In this document: piece after piece, positions 43,446-51,907 of the stretch | Layout: each line of letters starts with the position of its first letter | Position numbering within the stretch: position 1 is the stretch's first letter | Assembly: GCA_030041095.1 (NCBI GenBank) | Contig: JASHON010000106.1 | Location: 1 to 64,000 of the forward strand | Reading direction: 5' to 3' | Length of the DNA: 64,000 bases | Origin: Terriglobia bacterium | Lineage (GTDB): Bacteria > Acidobacteriota > Terriglobia > UBA7540 | Position numbers and translations under genes: made by a program | Notes under the pieces: generated by a model | Database searches by the model: none | Told to the model about the DNA's origin: nothing | Seen by the model: only the letters and a program-made list of their open reading frames with translations

Positions 43446-44435
43446 ATGAATGCTGTTGAAGTTGAGAACATCACAAAACGCTTTGGAACGTTCACGGCGG
43501 TAGATTCCGTCACGTTTTCCGTAGAGCACGGTGAGATTTTCGGCCTGCTCGGACCGAACGGCGCCGGCAAGTCCACGCTCATTCGAGTGCTGACGACGCT
43601 CCTCACTCCGACTTCCGGCACCGCCCGCGTAGCCGGATTCGACGTGGTGCACTCCGCAGACGACGTCCGTAAGCGGATCGGCGTGATTCCCCAGGCCATG
43701 ACCTCGGATCTCGATTTGAGTGCCGAAGAAAACATGCTCATCTTCGCGCGCCTTTATAGCGTGCCCCGCGAGCGCCGAAAGCGTGTGGTGCGGGAGCTTC
43801 TGGAATCCGTCCAGTTGTTGGATTGGGCCAAGAAACCCGTGCGCACCTTTTCCGGTGGAATGCGCCGCCGGCTTGAAATTGCGCGCGGGCTGGTTCACGA
43901 GCCTACGCTGTTCTTCCTGGATGAGCCAACGACGGGCCTGGACCCCGTTTCCCGCGTTGCCGTTTGGGAAATGATTGGCAAGCTGAAGCGCGAGCGTGAC
44001 CTCACCGTCCTTATCACCACGCATTATATGGACGAGGCAGACCGGCTTTGCGACCGTATTGCGATTGCCGATCACGGCAAGCTCGTCGCTTTAGACGCGC
44101 CGATGAAGCTAAAAGCCGCGATTCCCGGAAACAACATTCTTGAGGTGAGTTTTTCCGAACTTCCGCCAAACTGGCAGGAGACGTTGGAGCGCCTTCCGGA
44201 AGTGCAAAGCGTCACCGCACGAGACCACGTCTTCAGAATCGCCTCCAATAACGGCCCGACCACTACCACCAGCCTTTTTGAGGCGGCGCGAAACGCATCC
44301 GTGAACGTCACGTCCCTTTCCGTGCAGAGCACCACCCTCGACGACGTTTTCGTGCATTACACCGGACGCCAGTTGCGCGATACCGCGCAGGACGGGAGCC
44401 GCTACGACGTCAGCATCTTTTACGACCGGAAGTGA
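43446..44435 (+). CDS. ABC-2 type exporter ATPase subunit
   Basis: 329 residues: Walker A LLGPNGAGKSTLIRVLTTLL, Q-loop GVIPQAMTSDLDL, signature RTFSGGMRRRLEIARGLVHE, Walker B LFFLDEPTTGLDPVSR, H-loop LITTHYMDEADRLCD, and a DUF4162-like C-terminal domain ending TLDDVFVHYTGRQLRD. It is the energising subunit for the permease 9 bp downstream; the DrrA/YbhF-like type suggests drug or lipid export. Confidence 0.95.
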   Translation: MNAVEVENITKRFGTFTAVDSVTFSVEHGEIFGLLGPNGAGKSTLIRVLTTLLTPTSGTARVAGFDVVHSADDVRKRIGVIPQAMTSDLDLSAEENMLIFARLYSVPRERRKRVVRELLESVQLLDWAKKPVRTFSGGMRRRLEIARGLVHEPTLFFLDEPTTGLDPVSRVAVWEMIGKLKRERDLTVLITTHYMDEADRLCDRIAIADHGKLVALDAPMKLKAAIPGNNILEVSFSELPPNWQETLERLPEVQSVTARDHVFRIASNNGPTTTTSLFEAARNASVNVTSLSVQSTTLDDVFVHYTGRQLRDTAQDGSRYDVSIFYDRK

Positions 44436-44444
44436 CGGATTCCT

Positions 44445-45557
44445 ATGCAACGCATTTGGGCCATCGTCGAGCGAGACCTAAGAAAATTCCAGCGAAGCCC
44501 TACCTTGATTTTCGTCACGCTGATGTTCCCGATGGTGCAATTGATTGTGTTGGGGTACGCTTTCGGCGGCAACCTCAAAGGCCTCCGGCTGGGCGTCGTG
44601 GATCAGGACCGCGGATCCGAAGCCGTCAAATTGCGCGAGATGCTCGACGCCATCCAGGACAATGCGCGCACCTTCACCACCTACGACTACCACGATCTTC
44701 ACCGTGCGGTGACTGATTTGCGCGACGGACGGCTGGACGGCGTCGTCAATATTCCTCCGGATTTTTCGCGTAACATCCTGGCGCAAAACGATCCTCAAGT
44801 GGGCTTGATCGTCGATAACACGGATAACTTTGTCGCCTCGGCTCTGGAGCAGACCTTTTCAAGCCTGACGGATGATTTCTACCAAAACGGGATTGACGCT
44901 CCGATTCAGCCGACCGTCCAGCTTGAAACCGTCGAGGTTTATCCCTATACGCCCTACATACAGTTTCTCTTGCCCGGCGCCATTGCCCTCGCCATCTTCA
45001 TGACCGCGATGATTGGCGGCGGCATCATCTTCATTGACGATAAGGCGCGCGGCCTGCACGAAGGCTACCTGATCACGCCGATTACCAAAGCCGAGCTCAT
45101 TCTGGGCTTCAACCTGGCAGGCGCCATCAAAGCGGTCATCGCCGGCTTCATCCTTACCCTCTTCGGCGTTCTCATTGCCGGCATCCACAACCCATTCGAT
45201 CTCTGGCGGCTGGCGAAAATGTTTCTTCTGATCGTTCCGGCTTCGACCGCATTCATCAGCATGATGTTCCTCATCATGGTGCGGATCTCCGATCCTCTTG
45301 TTCCGCGCGCGATCTTTGGCGTGCTCAACACCTTGTTGTTTTTCCCGAGCGGCGCCGTCTATCCGGTGAACGCCTTCCCCTCCTGGATGAGAGTGATCAC
45401 CGCCGTCGATCCATTCCATTACGCGGTCGATGGATTCCAATCGTTGCTGCTGAAAAACGTTCCTCTCTCTGCCCTTGGAACCGACTTCGCATTTCTCGCC
45501 GGCTTCTCCCTTATTATGATCATCTCCGCAACCGCGCTTTTCCAGCGCACGTTTTGA
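44445..45557 (+). CDS. ABC-2 type exporter permease
   Basis: 370 residues: one N-terminal span (LIFVTLMFPMVQLIVLGYAF), a periplasmic domain of ~150 residues (GVVDQDRGSEAVKLREMLDA, GVVNIPPDFS), and five C-terminal spans (for example GAIALAIFMTAMIGGGIIFI and FAFLAGFSLIMIISATALF). It matches DrrB/YbhS/YbhR-like permeases of the ABC2_membrane_3 type. Only one permease gene is present, so it would act as a homodimer. It ends the efflux operon. Confidence 0.93.
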   Translation: MQRIWAIVERDLRKFQRSPTLIFVTLMFPMVQLIVLGYAFGGNLKGLRLGVVDQDRGSEAVKLREMLDAIQDNARTFTTYDYHDLHRAVTDLRDGRLDGVVNIPPDFSRNILAQNDPQVGLIVDNTDNFVASALEQTFSSLTDDFYQNGIDAPIQPTVQLETVEVYPYTPYIQFLLPGAIALAIFMTAMIGGGIIFIDDKARGLHEGYLITPITKAELILGFNLAGAIKAVIAGFILTLFGVLIAGIHNPFDLWRLAKMFLLIVPASTAFISMMFLIMVRISDPLVPRAIFGVLNTLLFFPSGAVYPVNAFPSWMRVITAVDPFHYAVDGFQSLLLKNVPLSALGTDFAFLAGFSLIMIISATALFQRTF

Positions 45558-45668
45558 AAGCGCGGAACGCCCTTCTCAGGTCCGGCCGCGGTGTCCAGCC
45601 GAAGATGTGGGTGAAGATCAGGGGCGCCGGTGGAGGCTTTTCACGTTATACTTTCTGAAAGGAGCCCC

Positions 45669-46022
45669 ATGGGAATGACGTATCTGGAGGGCACGGTGAG
45701 CGGCCCGGCTGGTGCGCAGGCCACAGTCCGGTTCCTGGTGGATAGCGGCGCCACGTACACCGTCCTGCCGTTCGAAACATGGAAAGAAATCGGCCTGGCG
45801 CCGCGCCGTTCAATTCAGCTTCGGTTGGCGGATGGAACCGCGATTGAACGAAACGTATCCGAATGCCTGATTCGCCTGCCCCAGGGCGAGGGCCACACGC
45901 CGGTGATTCTTGGTGAACAGGCGGATCAGGCTCTCCTGGGCGTGGTGACGCTCGAAATACTCGGATTCATCCTCAATCCCCTTACCCGCGAGTTGCAGCC
46001 GATGCAGATGCTGCTCGCTTGA
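45669..46022 (+). CDS. Retropepsin-like aspartic protease
   Basis: 117 residues from ATG 45669, supported by AAAGGAG 5 nt upstream; an in-frame start at 45630 would add 13. It contains the catalytic FLVDSGATYTVLP triad (DSGA) and a later ILGFILNPLTREL, which fits a one-domain retroviral-type protease acting as a dimer. Similar soluble bacterial retropepsins occur in Acidobacteria and other phyla, roles mostly unknown. It stands alone between the efflux operon and a convergent heme gene. Confidence 0.8.
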   Translation: MGMTYLEGTVSGPAGAQATVRFLVDSGATYTVLPFETWKEIGLAPRRSIQLRLADGTAIERNVSECLIRLPQGEGHTPVILGEQADQALLGVVTLEILGFILNPLTRELQPMQMLLA

Positions 46023-46058
46023 CGTTAATTCTCACCTTCATCGGCAAAGCAACCGCAC

Positions 46059-47615
46059 TCAACGGGCTACCGCAAATTCCACTGACTGCGCAGCCGCCGC
46101 GCGGGCGGAGCGGATGCAATCGGAAATGCCCACGCCTGAGTAGGCACTTCCGGCCAGAAACAGGCCGGCAGTCTTCGCGATCTCAGACCGGATCCTGCCG
46201 ACGCGCTCTTCGTGCCCCACCACGTATTGCGGCATGGCGCGAGGCCATCGGTATACTGTCGAAAAAAGCGGCGGCTCCGCAATCCCCAAAATCCTGCGTA
46301 GCTCGCGGATGGCAAGGGAGCACAAGGCTTCAGAATCCAGTTCAACCACTTCCGGATCTCTCGCGCCGCCCAGGAAGCAGCGAAGCGAGGCGCTTTCAGC
46401 CGGGGCTCGAAAAGGAAACTTGTCATGAACGAACGTGCACGCCAGCAAAGGGCAGCCCGCAGTTCGCGGAACGAGAAAGCCGAATCCCTCCGGGAGAGAT
46501 GCCGGGCGTAACCGATAGGCCAGGCTGACCGTCACGGCCGATGTGTAGGGAATGGCCGCGAGCTCGGTGGCCAGCGACGGCCGAATGCCGTTTAGGACGC
46601 GTCCGCACTCGAAGGCCGGCAAGGCAAGGATCAGCGCATCGGCTGAGACACTTTGGCCGTTGTCGCAATGAATGGAGTAAGCAATGGGGCCGCGTGCGGA
46701 CGCGCCGGCTTCCAACGCGGCTACGCGCGTTCCCAGCAGCATGCGGCCGGCGCCGCCCTCCGTGGAGGCTTTTTCCACAAGCTTATGAACGAGTTGGTCC
46801 AAGCCGCCGCGCAGAGTGGTGAACAACGGCCGTGAAGCAGGCTTCTGCGCCCGGCTCTTCAGAATGCCACGTGCAAGGCTGCCGTACTGTTTTTCCAGAG
46901 CGCAGAAGCGCGGCAAAACGGAGCGTGCGCTCAGGCGCTCCGAATCACCACCGTAAACCCCTTCAAGCAGCGGGGCGGCGATGTTCTCCAGCATGCCAGC
47001 CCCGAAATGCCGGCGAACCATCTGAGCGACCGGCTCGTCATCCGTATCGTGGCGCCGCTTCACCGGCCGGCGAAAATAATCGCGAACGATGGCAAGCCTG
47101 GAGGAGAACGGAAGCAAGGGCGACCGCAATACCGAACCGACCCGTGCGGGAATGAAAAGCACCAAACCCTCCGGCAAAGGAACCAGGCGGTTTCTATGCA
47201 AGATGTACGTGCGGCGCCGCACGTCGTTGGAGCCGGTGAGTTGCCCGCCCAAGCCTAATTCCTCAGCGAGGGCCGCCGCCTCCGGCTTTTCAGTGAGAAA
47301 ACTATCCGGCCCGCACTCGAACGTGAAGTTTTCGATGCGTTCCGTCTGAATCACGCCGCCCGGCCGAGGGCTCGCTTCGATCAGGAAAGGTTCGATGGGT
47401 GCGCCCTCGCGGCGTGCTCTTGCCAGTGCGTAGAGCGCCGTCAGGCCGCTAATGCCGCCGCCCAGGATGGCAATGCGACACACGAAGTCCGAGGCGCCGC
47501 TCGCCGATTCTCGACGGCCGATCTTGGAAGTTGTATCCACAGAACGCACCCCAGCCCTGACACCGTTGCGTCTTTCAGCAACCTGCTCAAGGAGCGCGGG
47601 AGAGCGAGAACTCAA
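46059..47615 (-). CDS. hemG: Protoporphyrinogen oxidase (HemY/PPO type)
   Basis: 518 residues: FAD-binding IAILGGGISGLTALYAL near residue 48, EASPRPGGVIQTE, FECGPDSFLTEKP, and a C-terminal FAD stretch (LFLAGSAYSGVGISDCIRSA). The oxygen-dependent FAD enzyme oxidises protoporphyrinogen IX to protoporphyrin IX. The first ~45 residues are unusual and may reflect an upstream start; its ATG overlaps the next gene upstream by 4 bp. Coproporphyrinogen oxidase (HemY of monoderms) is a close alternative. No other heme gene lies in the window. Confidence 0.9.
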   Translation of the reverse strand: MSSRSPALLEQVAERRNGVRAGVRSVDTTSKIGRRESASGASDFVCRIAILGGGISGLTALYALARARREGAPIEPFLIEASPRPGGVIQTERIENFTFECGPDSFLTEKPEAAALAEELGLGGQLTGSNDVRRRTYILHRNRLVPLPEGLVLFIPARVGSVLRSPLLPFSSRLAIVRDYFRRPVKRRHDTDDEPVAQMVRRHFGAGMLENIAAPLLEGVYGGDSERLSARSVLPRFCALEKQYGSLARGILKSRAQKPASRPLFTTLRGGLDQLVHKLVEKASTEGGAGRMLLGTRVAALEAGASARGPIAYSIHCDNGQSVSADALILALPAFECGRVLNGIRPSLATELAAIPYTSAVTVSLAYRLRPASLPEGFGFLVPRTAGCPLLACTFVHDKFPFRAPAESASLRCFLGGARDPEVVELDSEALCSLAIRELRRILGIAEPPLFSTVYRWPRAMPQYVVGHEERVGRIRSEIAKTAGLFLAGSAYSGVGISDCIRSARAAAAQSVEFAVAR

Positions 47616-49012
47616 GCTCGCGCCGCAACACTTTTTCTCTTCTTGGGTGGCATGTGCCCTGCTGTTGCGGGCGAGGGTGGAGCGGCCGGAGCAGGCACTC
47701 CGACAAGATCGCGAAGCTTCTTCATCATTTGGGGTTGTGACTTTACCTTGCCGTCCAGAACATCCGCGAACAACTGATCCATGATTTTTTCAAAGCGCGG
47801 ACCCGGCTCAACACCCAAAGCTTGCAGTTCAGCACGAGGCAGCCTGGCGCGTACCTGCGGAACCTTCGTCAGAAAGTGTTTTATCAAGCTCTGAATCCTG
47901 GCCTGCGGATAGTGGAGCATAACGTAGAGCAAAAGCAGGCGAGGCTTGGCATCGAGAATCCGGACGACGCCGCTTGGAGCCAGCTTCCTCCCGCTTCCCA
48001 GCGTGCGGACCAATTTGCCTGCCTCGCTCTCGAGACTCAGCGCCAGACGCAAAGTGCCGGCTTCTGGCATGACCTTTTGGGCGAGACGTTTCCTTTGGGC
48101 GCGGGGCAGCTTTTCAACGAGGCTATCGAAATACAGCACAAAAAGACTGTCCCTGGGCTGCAAACGAGCAATCGACCGGGCCTTCTCCAAGCGGTCAAGG
48201 CGAATTCGGGTAAGCACCGGATCGAGTCCGGCAAGCAAGTCACGGCTTTCCAGTTCCTTCAGGATGCGTGCGGGATTTTCCTCCTGCAAGGCCGCCCGAA
48301 GCTCGCGGCCCTGCTGGGCTGGAGACAAGGACTGCCAAAGTTTCCCTGCAATGGCAGCGTCGAGCCAGGCCTGCGTGCGCGGCTCGATCTTGAATCCCAA
48401 ACGTAGCGCGAGACGCAGCAGACGGTAGATGCGCACCGGGTCCTCAAGGAAGCACCGGCTGGTGAGGGCTCGAAGCTCGCGGCTCTCAATGTCCGCGGCG
48501 CCGTTGGTAGGATCGAGCAGCAGGCCGCGGGAATTCGGATGAAGCGAGATGGCCATGGCGTTGGCGGAAAAGTCACGCCCCCGCAGATCGTCGAAGACAC
48601 CCGAAGGAATGACTTCAGGCGGGCGCCCCGGCTTGGCATAGACTTCTCTGCGCGTGCGTTTGATCTCCAACTCAACGCCGTTCGAAAAGGTCATCGCTCC
48701 GCTTAGACGGCGCGCGTCAAAATGGGCGCGCTCAACCGCCAAGCGAGCCTGGGCCCGCGCGGGCTGTGCGCGGCTCTTCGTATGCTCGCTCTTTTCTTCC
48801 CGCTCAATGGCGTGAAACAGCTTTTGAACATTTCCCTCCGTAACAAAATCGAGGTTGCGCACGGGAATCTGCCCGAGCGTGAGATCGCGCACCGCGCCCC
48901 CCGTCAGATAGATATTCAGCCCAAGGCCGGCGGCGATGCGGCTAATGTGGTTGAGCGTCTGAAGCTGAGGAGCAGTCAGCCGGATTTCCAGGAGAAAGTT
49001 GTAATCGCTCAT
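47612..49012 (-). CDS. Class II tRNA nucleotidyltransferase/poly(A) polymerase-like protein
   Basis: 466 residues: GGAVRD (residues 38-43), then VRNLDFVTEG, RRREVYAKPGRPPE-like (RTRREVYAKPG), DDLRGRDFSANAMAISL, LLLDPTNGAADIESRELRAL and EDPVRIYRLLRLALRLGFKI. Family members add CCA to tRNA or A tails to RNA. The first catalytic Asp of the metal-binding pair (family DLD) is Asn (codon 53, 48854-48856), while the second Asp (55) is kept. Otherwise complete, with a Lys/Arg-rich tail (PPKKRKSVAARA). The stop overlaps the hemG start. Activity is doubtful if the Asn is real. Confidence 0.88.
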   Translation of the reverse strand: MSDYNFLLEIRLTAPQLQTLNHISRIAAGLGLNIYLTGGAVRDLTLGQIPVRNLDFVTEGNVQKLFHAIEREEKSEHTKSRAQPARAQARLAVERAHFDARRLSGAMTFSNGVELEIKRTRREVYAKPGRPPEVIPSGVFDDLRGRDFSANAMAISLHPNSRGLLLDPTNGAADIESRELRALTSRCFLEDPVRIYRLLRLALRLGFKIEPRTQAWLDAAIAGKLWQSLSPAQQGRELRAALQEENPARILKELESRDLLAGLDPVLTRIRLDRLEKARSIARLQPRDSLFVLYFDSLVEKLPRAQRKRLAQKVMPEAGTLRLALSLESEAGKLVRTLGSGRKLAPSGVVRILDAKPRLLLLYVMLHYPQARIQSLIKHFLTKVPQVRARLPRAELQALGVEPGPRFEKIMDQLFADVLDGKVKSQPQMMKKLRDLVGVPAPAAPPSPATAGHMPPKKRKSVAARA

Positions 49013-49024
49013 AGAGTGTCTGAC

Positions 49025-50029
49025 CTACGCTCGCGGATGATGAGCCTCATAAACACTTTTCAAACGCTCTTTCAGGACATGCGTGTAGATCTGAGTGGTT
49101 GAAATGTCACTGTGCCCCAGAAGGAGCTGGATGGACCGCAGGTCTGCGCCCCGTTCCAGGAGATGAGTGGCAAACGAGTGCCGCACGGAATGAGGGGTGG
49201 TGGGAGCGGAGACGGATGCCTTACGGCCATAAGCCCGCAAAACCTTCCAAAAACCTACACGGGAAAGGCGCCTGCCATTTTTGTTCAGAAACAAGAAAGA
49301 GGCCTCGTGTTTCCCGCCAAGAACGTTGCGGGCCGCACGAAGATAAGCCTCAACTGCCGCGAGCGCATCTTTCCCAGCCGGTATCAACCGTTCCTTTCCG
49401 CCTTTTCCCATGCACCTCACAATGCCCAGATTCAGGTCAACATCTTCAGGCTTAAGATTCACCAGCTCCGACACTCGCATCCCTGTGGCGTAAAGCAGCT
49501 CCAACATGGCCTTGTCGCGAAGACCCAAGGTTGAAGAAGGATCGGGCTGCTGCAAGAGCATATCGACTTCAGAAACAGCGAGATACCTGGGCAAACTCAG
49601 ACCAATCCTGGGAGCGTCAATCCCTTCGACCGGATCCGCATCCAGAACTCTCTCGGCAACAAGAAAGCGGAAAAACGTGCGCAGGGCAATCAAGTTTCGG
49701 GCAACAGAACGCGCCGCCAAGCCCTGTTTGAACTGGTGTTCGAGAAAAGAACGGATATCCTGGCGGCTAACCGTACCGAGTTCTGCTTTCCGTGACGTCA
49801 TGAAAGCCGCAAATTTCGTCAAATCTCTTTGATAACTAGTGATGGTGTTTGCAGCAAGTCCTTTTTCGACACGGAGATAGTTTAAAAATCGCGCACTTTC
49901 GGTCTTAAATTGGTCTGGCAAAGAAGCCCCGGAGAGTTCGCTGCTTCGTGCCTGGCCCGTCGGGCGGGGTACCGGTCCGCCCTGCGACCCGCTAAGCCCT
50001 TGTTTCCGTTGTGGATGCTCGTGTGTCAT
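49025..50029 (-). CDS. Site-specific tyrosine recombinase XerC/XerD-like
   Basis: 334 residues: an N-terminal SAM-like core-binding domain (FLNYLRVEKGLAANTITSYQ), then the catalytic domain with Arg in YATGMRVSELVNL, Lys in GKGGKERLIP, HSVRHSFATHLL (HxxR), LLGHSDISTTQIYTHV with His and the nucleophile Tyr. All six active residues are present. Chromosome-dimer resolution at dif is the expected role; no dif-like site was found here. About 40 N-terminal residues precede the family start. A promoter with an inverted repeat lies about 120 bp upstream. Confidence 0.92.
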   Translation of the reverse strand: MTHEHPQRKQGLSGSQGGPVPRPTGQARSSELSGASLPDQFKTESARFLNYLRVEKGLAANTITSYQRDLTKFAAFMTSRKAELGTVSRQDIRSFLEHQFKQGLAARSVARNLIALRTFFRFLVAERVLDADPVEGIDAPRIGLSLPRYLAVSEVDMLLQQPDPSSTLGLRDKAMLELLYATGMRVSELVNLKPEDVDLNLGIVRCMGKGGKERLIPAGKDALAAVEAYLRAARNVLGGKHEASFLFLNKNGRRLSRVGFWKVLRAYGRKASVSAPTTPHSVRHSFATHLLERGADLRSIQLLLGHSDISTTQIYTHVLKERLKSVYEAHHPRA

Positions 50030-50125
50030 CGATCAAATAGGCCGGACGCCGCTCCTGAAGTGCAAGCCATTCATTTTCAATTGCTTATGCGTTGCCCCGG
50101 CTTCCGCGAACACGGTTTCCGCTCA

Positions 50126-50150
50126 AGTATCCTTTTTTCAATTGGATACT
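50126..50150. repeat. Inverted repeat at the xer promoter
   Basis: agtatcc (50126-50132) and ggatact (50144-50150) form a 7-bp stem with an 11-nt loop that contains a T6 run. It overlaps the -10 box of the xer promoter and could be an operator. Confidence 0.55.
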
Positions 50151-50174
50151 AACACAATAGAATTCGTCTTGCAA
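50146..50174 (-). promoter_or_regulatory. Promoter upstream of xer gene
   Basis: On the minus strand: -35 TTGCAA (50169-50174), 17-bp spacer, -10 TAGTAT (50146-50151). The xer start is about 110 nt downstream. One arm of an inverted repeat covers the -10 element. Confidence 0.6.
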
Positions 50175-50449
50175 AAGTTCGTTTTATGTGAAAGAGGCGG
50201 GACCATTGGTTTTCAACACTTTTGTTTTCAGTCGGGAGGATTGAGAGGATGAAACCTGAGAAACTGAAGACCACATGAGCGCTTCTATCAAGTATTTACC
50301 GCTTACTAAATATATATATGTTATCTACTGTGTTAAGAGGAACATCTGCGCGCAACTGAAGAGGATCCGGCAAAGCCGGTGTTTATCACAAGGAGACCTC
50401 GAAAGCAATAGCAATTATTGTTCGCCATTGCCGTCAAGCTGAAAAAGAG
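50175..50449. other. AT-rich spacer downstream of fmt
   Basis: No gene is visible. The stretch includes an AT run (tatatatatg near 50311), and ccggcaaagccgg (50367-50379), a short 5-bp stem with a 3-nt loop that could be part of the fmt transcript end. It belongs to a ~420-bp gene-free region between fmt and the xer gene. Confidence 0.4.
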
Positions 50450-51397
50450 CTAAGCCTGCGCCTCGGCGCCAGCTATTTCGCCCGGCGCCAGCCGGACCCC
50501 GTTCAGAAATTCCCGCGCCGCAACGCGCTTTCGCCCTTCGAGCTGAAGTTCGAGGACTTCGAGGACCGTATTTCCGCCGCAGCCGGCTAATAGCCTGCCT
50601 CCATCTTCCCGAAGCTCCCCAACCGCCAGATGGGCATCGGTTTTAGTGCCCGGCCGTGCAGCCCAAAGCCGCAGGTTTCGGCCACGATACGTAGTATGCG
50701 CCACGGGCCAGGGTTCGAAGGCACGCACTCTTCGCGCGATTTCCTCCGCGCTCATCGACCATACGATCTGGCCATCTTGCTTCTTAAGCATGGGAGCACG
50801 CGTGGCGAAAGCGTTGTCTTGCGGCCGGGGCTGCAACTCGTTGCGTTCGAGCATGCTCAGTGTCTTCACCATCAGTTCCGCCCCCATCTCACTGAGGCGC
50901 GCGGAGAGCGTTGCCGTTGTATCGTCGTCTTCAATTTTCGCTTCCCGCTGGAGGAGAATGTCCCCCGTATCGAGCCCGGGATCGATCTTCATGGTGGTCA
51001 CTCCGGTCACGCTCTCGCCCTGAATGATGGCCCATGGAATGGGGGCAGCGCCGCGGTAGCGGGGCAGAAGAGAGGCGTGGAGGTTGATGCAGCCGTAACG
51101 CGGAAGGTCGATCATCCACGAGGGAATGATGTGTCCGTACGCCACCACAACAATAGCTTCGGGTTGAGCTGCCGAAATCGTGGCCTCAGCCGCGGGGTCC
51201 TTCAGCCGGACAGGCTGGTACACCTCCATGCCCACCTCGATCGCCACTTCCTTCACCGGCGAAGGCGTTAGGGCGTAGCCGCGCCCGCGCGGCTCATCGG
51301 GATTGGTCAGAACGAGCGGAATGACGAAACCGTCTGCGACGAGACGGCGGAGCGTGGGAACGGCGAATTGAGGTGTACCACAAAAAACGAGGCGCAA
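50450..51397 (-). CDS. fmt: Methionyl-tRNA formyltransferase
   Basis: 315 residues: MRLVFCGTPQFAVPTLRRL, VAYGHIIPSWMIDLPRYGCI, NLHASLLPRYRGAAPI (catalytic Asn-His region), GVTTMKIDPGLDTGDIL, and a C-terminal OB-like tRNA-binding domain. It formylates Met-tRNAi for initiation. Its start abuts the def stop directly, and the aroC-def-fmt order gives the formylation and deformylation enzymes together. Confidence 0.97.
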   Translation of the reverse strand: MRLVFCGTPQFAVPTLRRLVADGFVIPLVLTNPDEPRGRGYALTPSPVKEVAIEVGMEVYQPVRLKDPAAEATISAAQPEAIVVVAYGHIIPSWMIDLPRYGCINLHASLLPRYRGAAPIPWAIIQGESVTGVTTMKIDPGLDTGDILLQREAKIEDDDTTATLSARLSEMGAELMVKTLSMLERNELQPRPQDNAFATRAPMLKKQDGQIVWSMSAEEIARRVRAFEPWPVAHTTYRGRNLRLWAARPGTKTDAHLAVGELREDGGRLLAGCGGNTVLEVLELQLEGRKRVAAREFLNGVRLAPGEIAGAEAQA

Positions 51398-51907
51398 CTA
51401 CCACTCCCCCGCTTTCACCATTTGCTTCACTCTTCGCTTGATCGAATCACGCTTGAGCATACTGAGGTGCCGGATAAAGAGAATGCCGTTCAGATGGTCG
51501 ATTTCGTGGCAGAAAGCCCGGGCGAGCAGCCCTTCCCCGCTGAGCGTCACCTCGTCGCCGTGCACATCCTGTGCCCGAACTGAAGCGCTCATCGGACGCG
51601 TGGTAGGGGCACGAAAGGTGGGAAGGCTCAGGCATCCCTCTTCATCCGTCTGTTTGCCTTCCATCGACAGCAGTTTCGGGTTCACCAGGACGATACGGTC
51701 GGCTGGGTTTTCGCCGGAGGAAACATCAATCACGCACAACTGTTTTCCAATTCCGATTTGCGGAGCAGCCAGGCCAACACCGCGCGCGGCGTACATGGTT
51801 TCAAACATATCCGCAACCAGTTTTTCCAGCTCGCCATCGAACGCGGTGACCGGCTCACCGGGAGCATCGAGAACGGGCTGGCCGTATTTGACAATAGGAT
51901 AGATCAT
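51398..51907 (-). CDS. def: Peptide deformylase
   Basis: 169 residues with all three family motifs: GVGLAAPQIG, EEGCLSLP (metal Cys), and FCHEIDHLNG (HExxH, metal ligands and catalytic Glu). It removes the formyl group from nascent chains. It overlaps the aroC stop by one base and runs straight into fmt. Confidence 0.98.
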   Translation of the reverse strand: MIYPIVKYGQPVLDAPGEPVTAFDGELEKLVADMFETMYAARGVGLAAPQIGIGKQLCVIDVSSGENPADRIVLVNPKLLSMEGKQTDEEGCLSLPTFRAPTTRPMSASVRAQDVHGDEVTLSGEGLLARAFCHEIDHLNGILFIRHLSMLKRDSIKRRVKQMVKAGEW

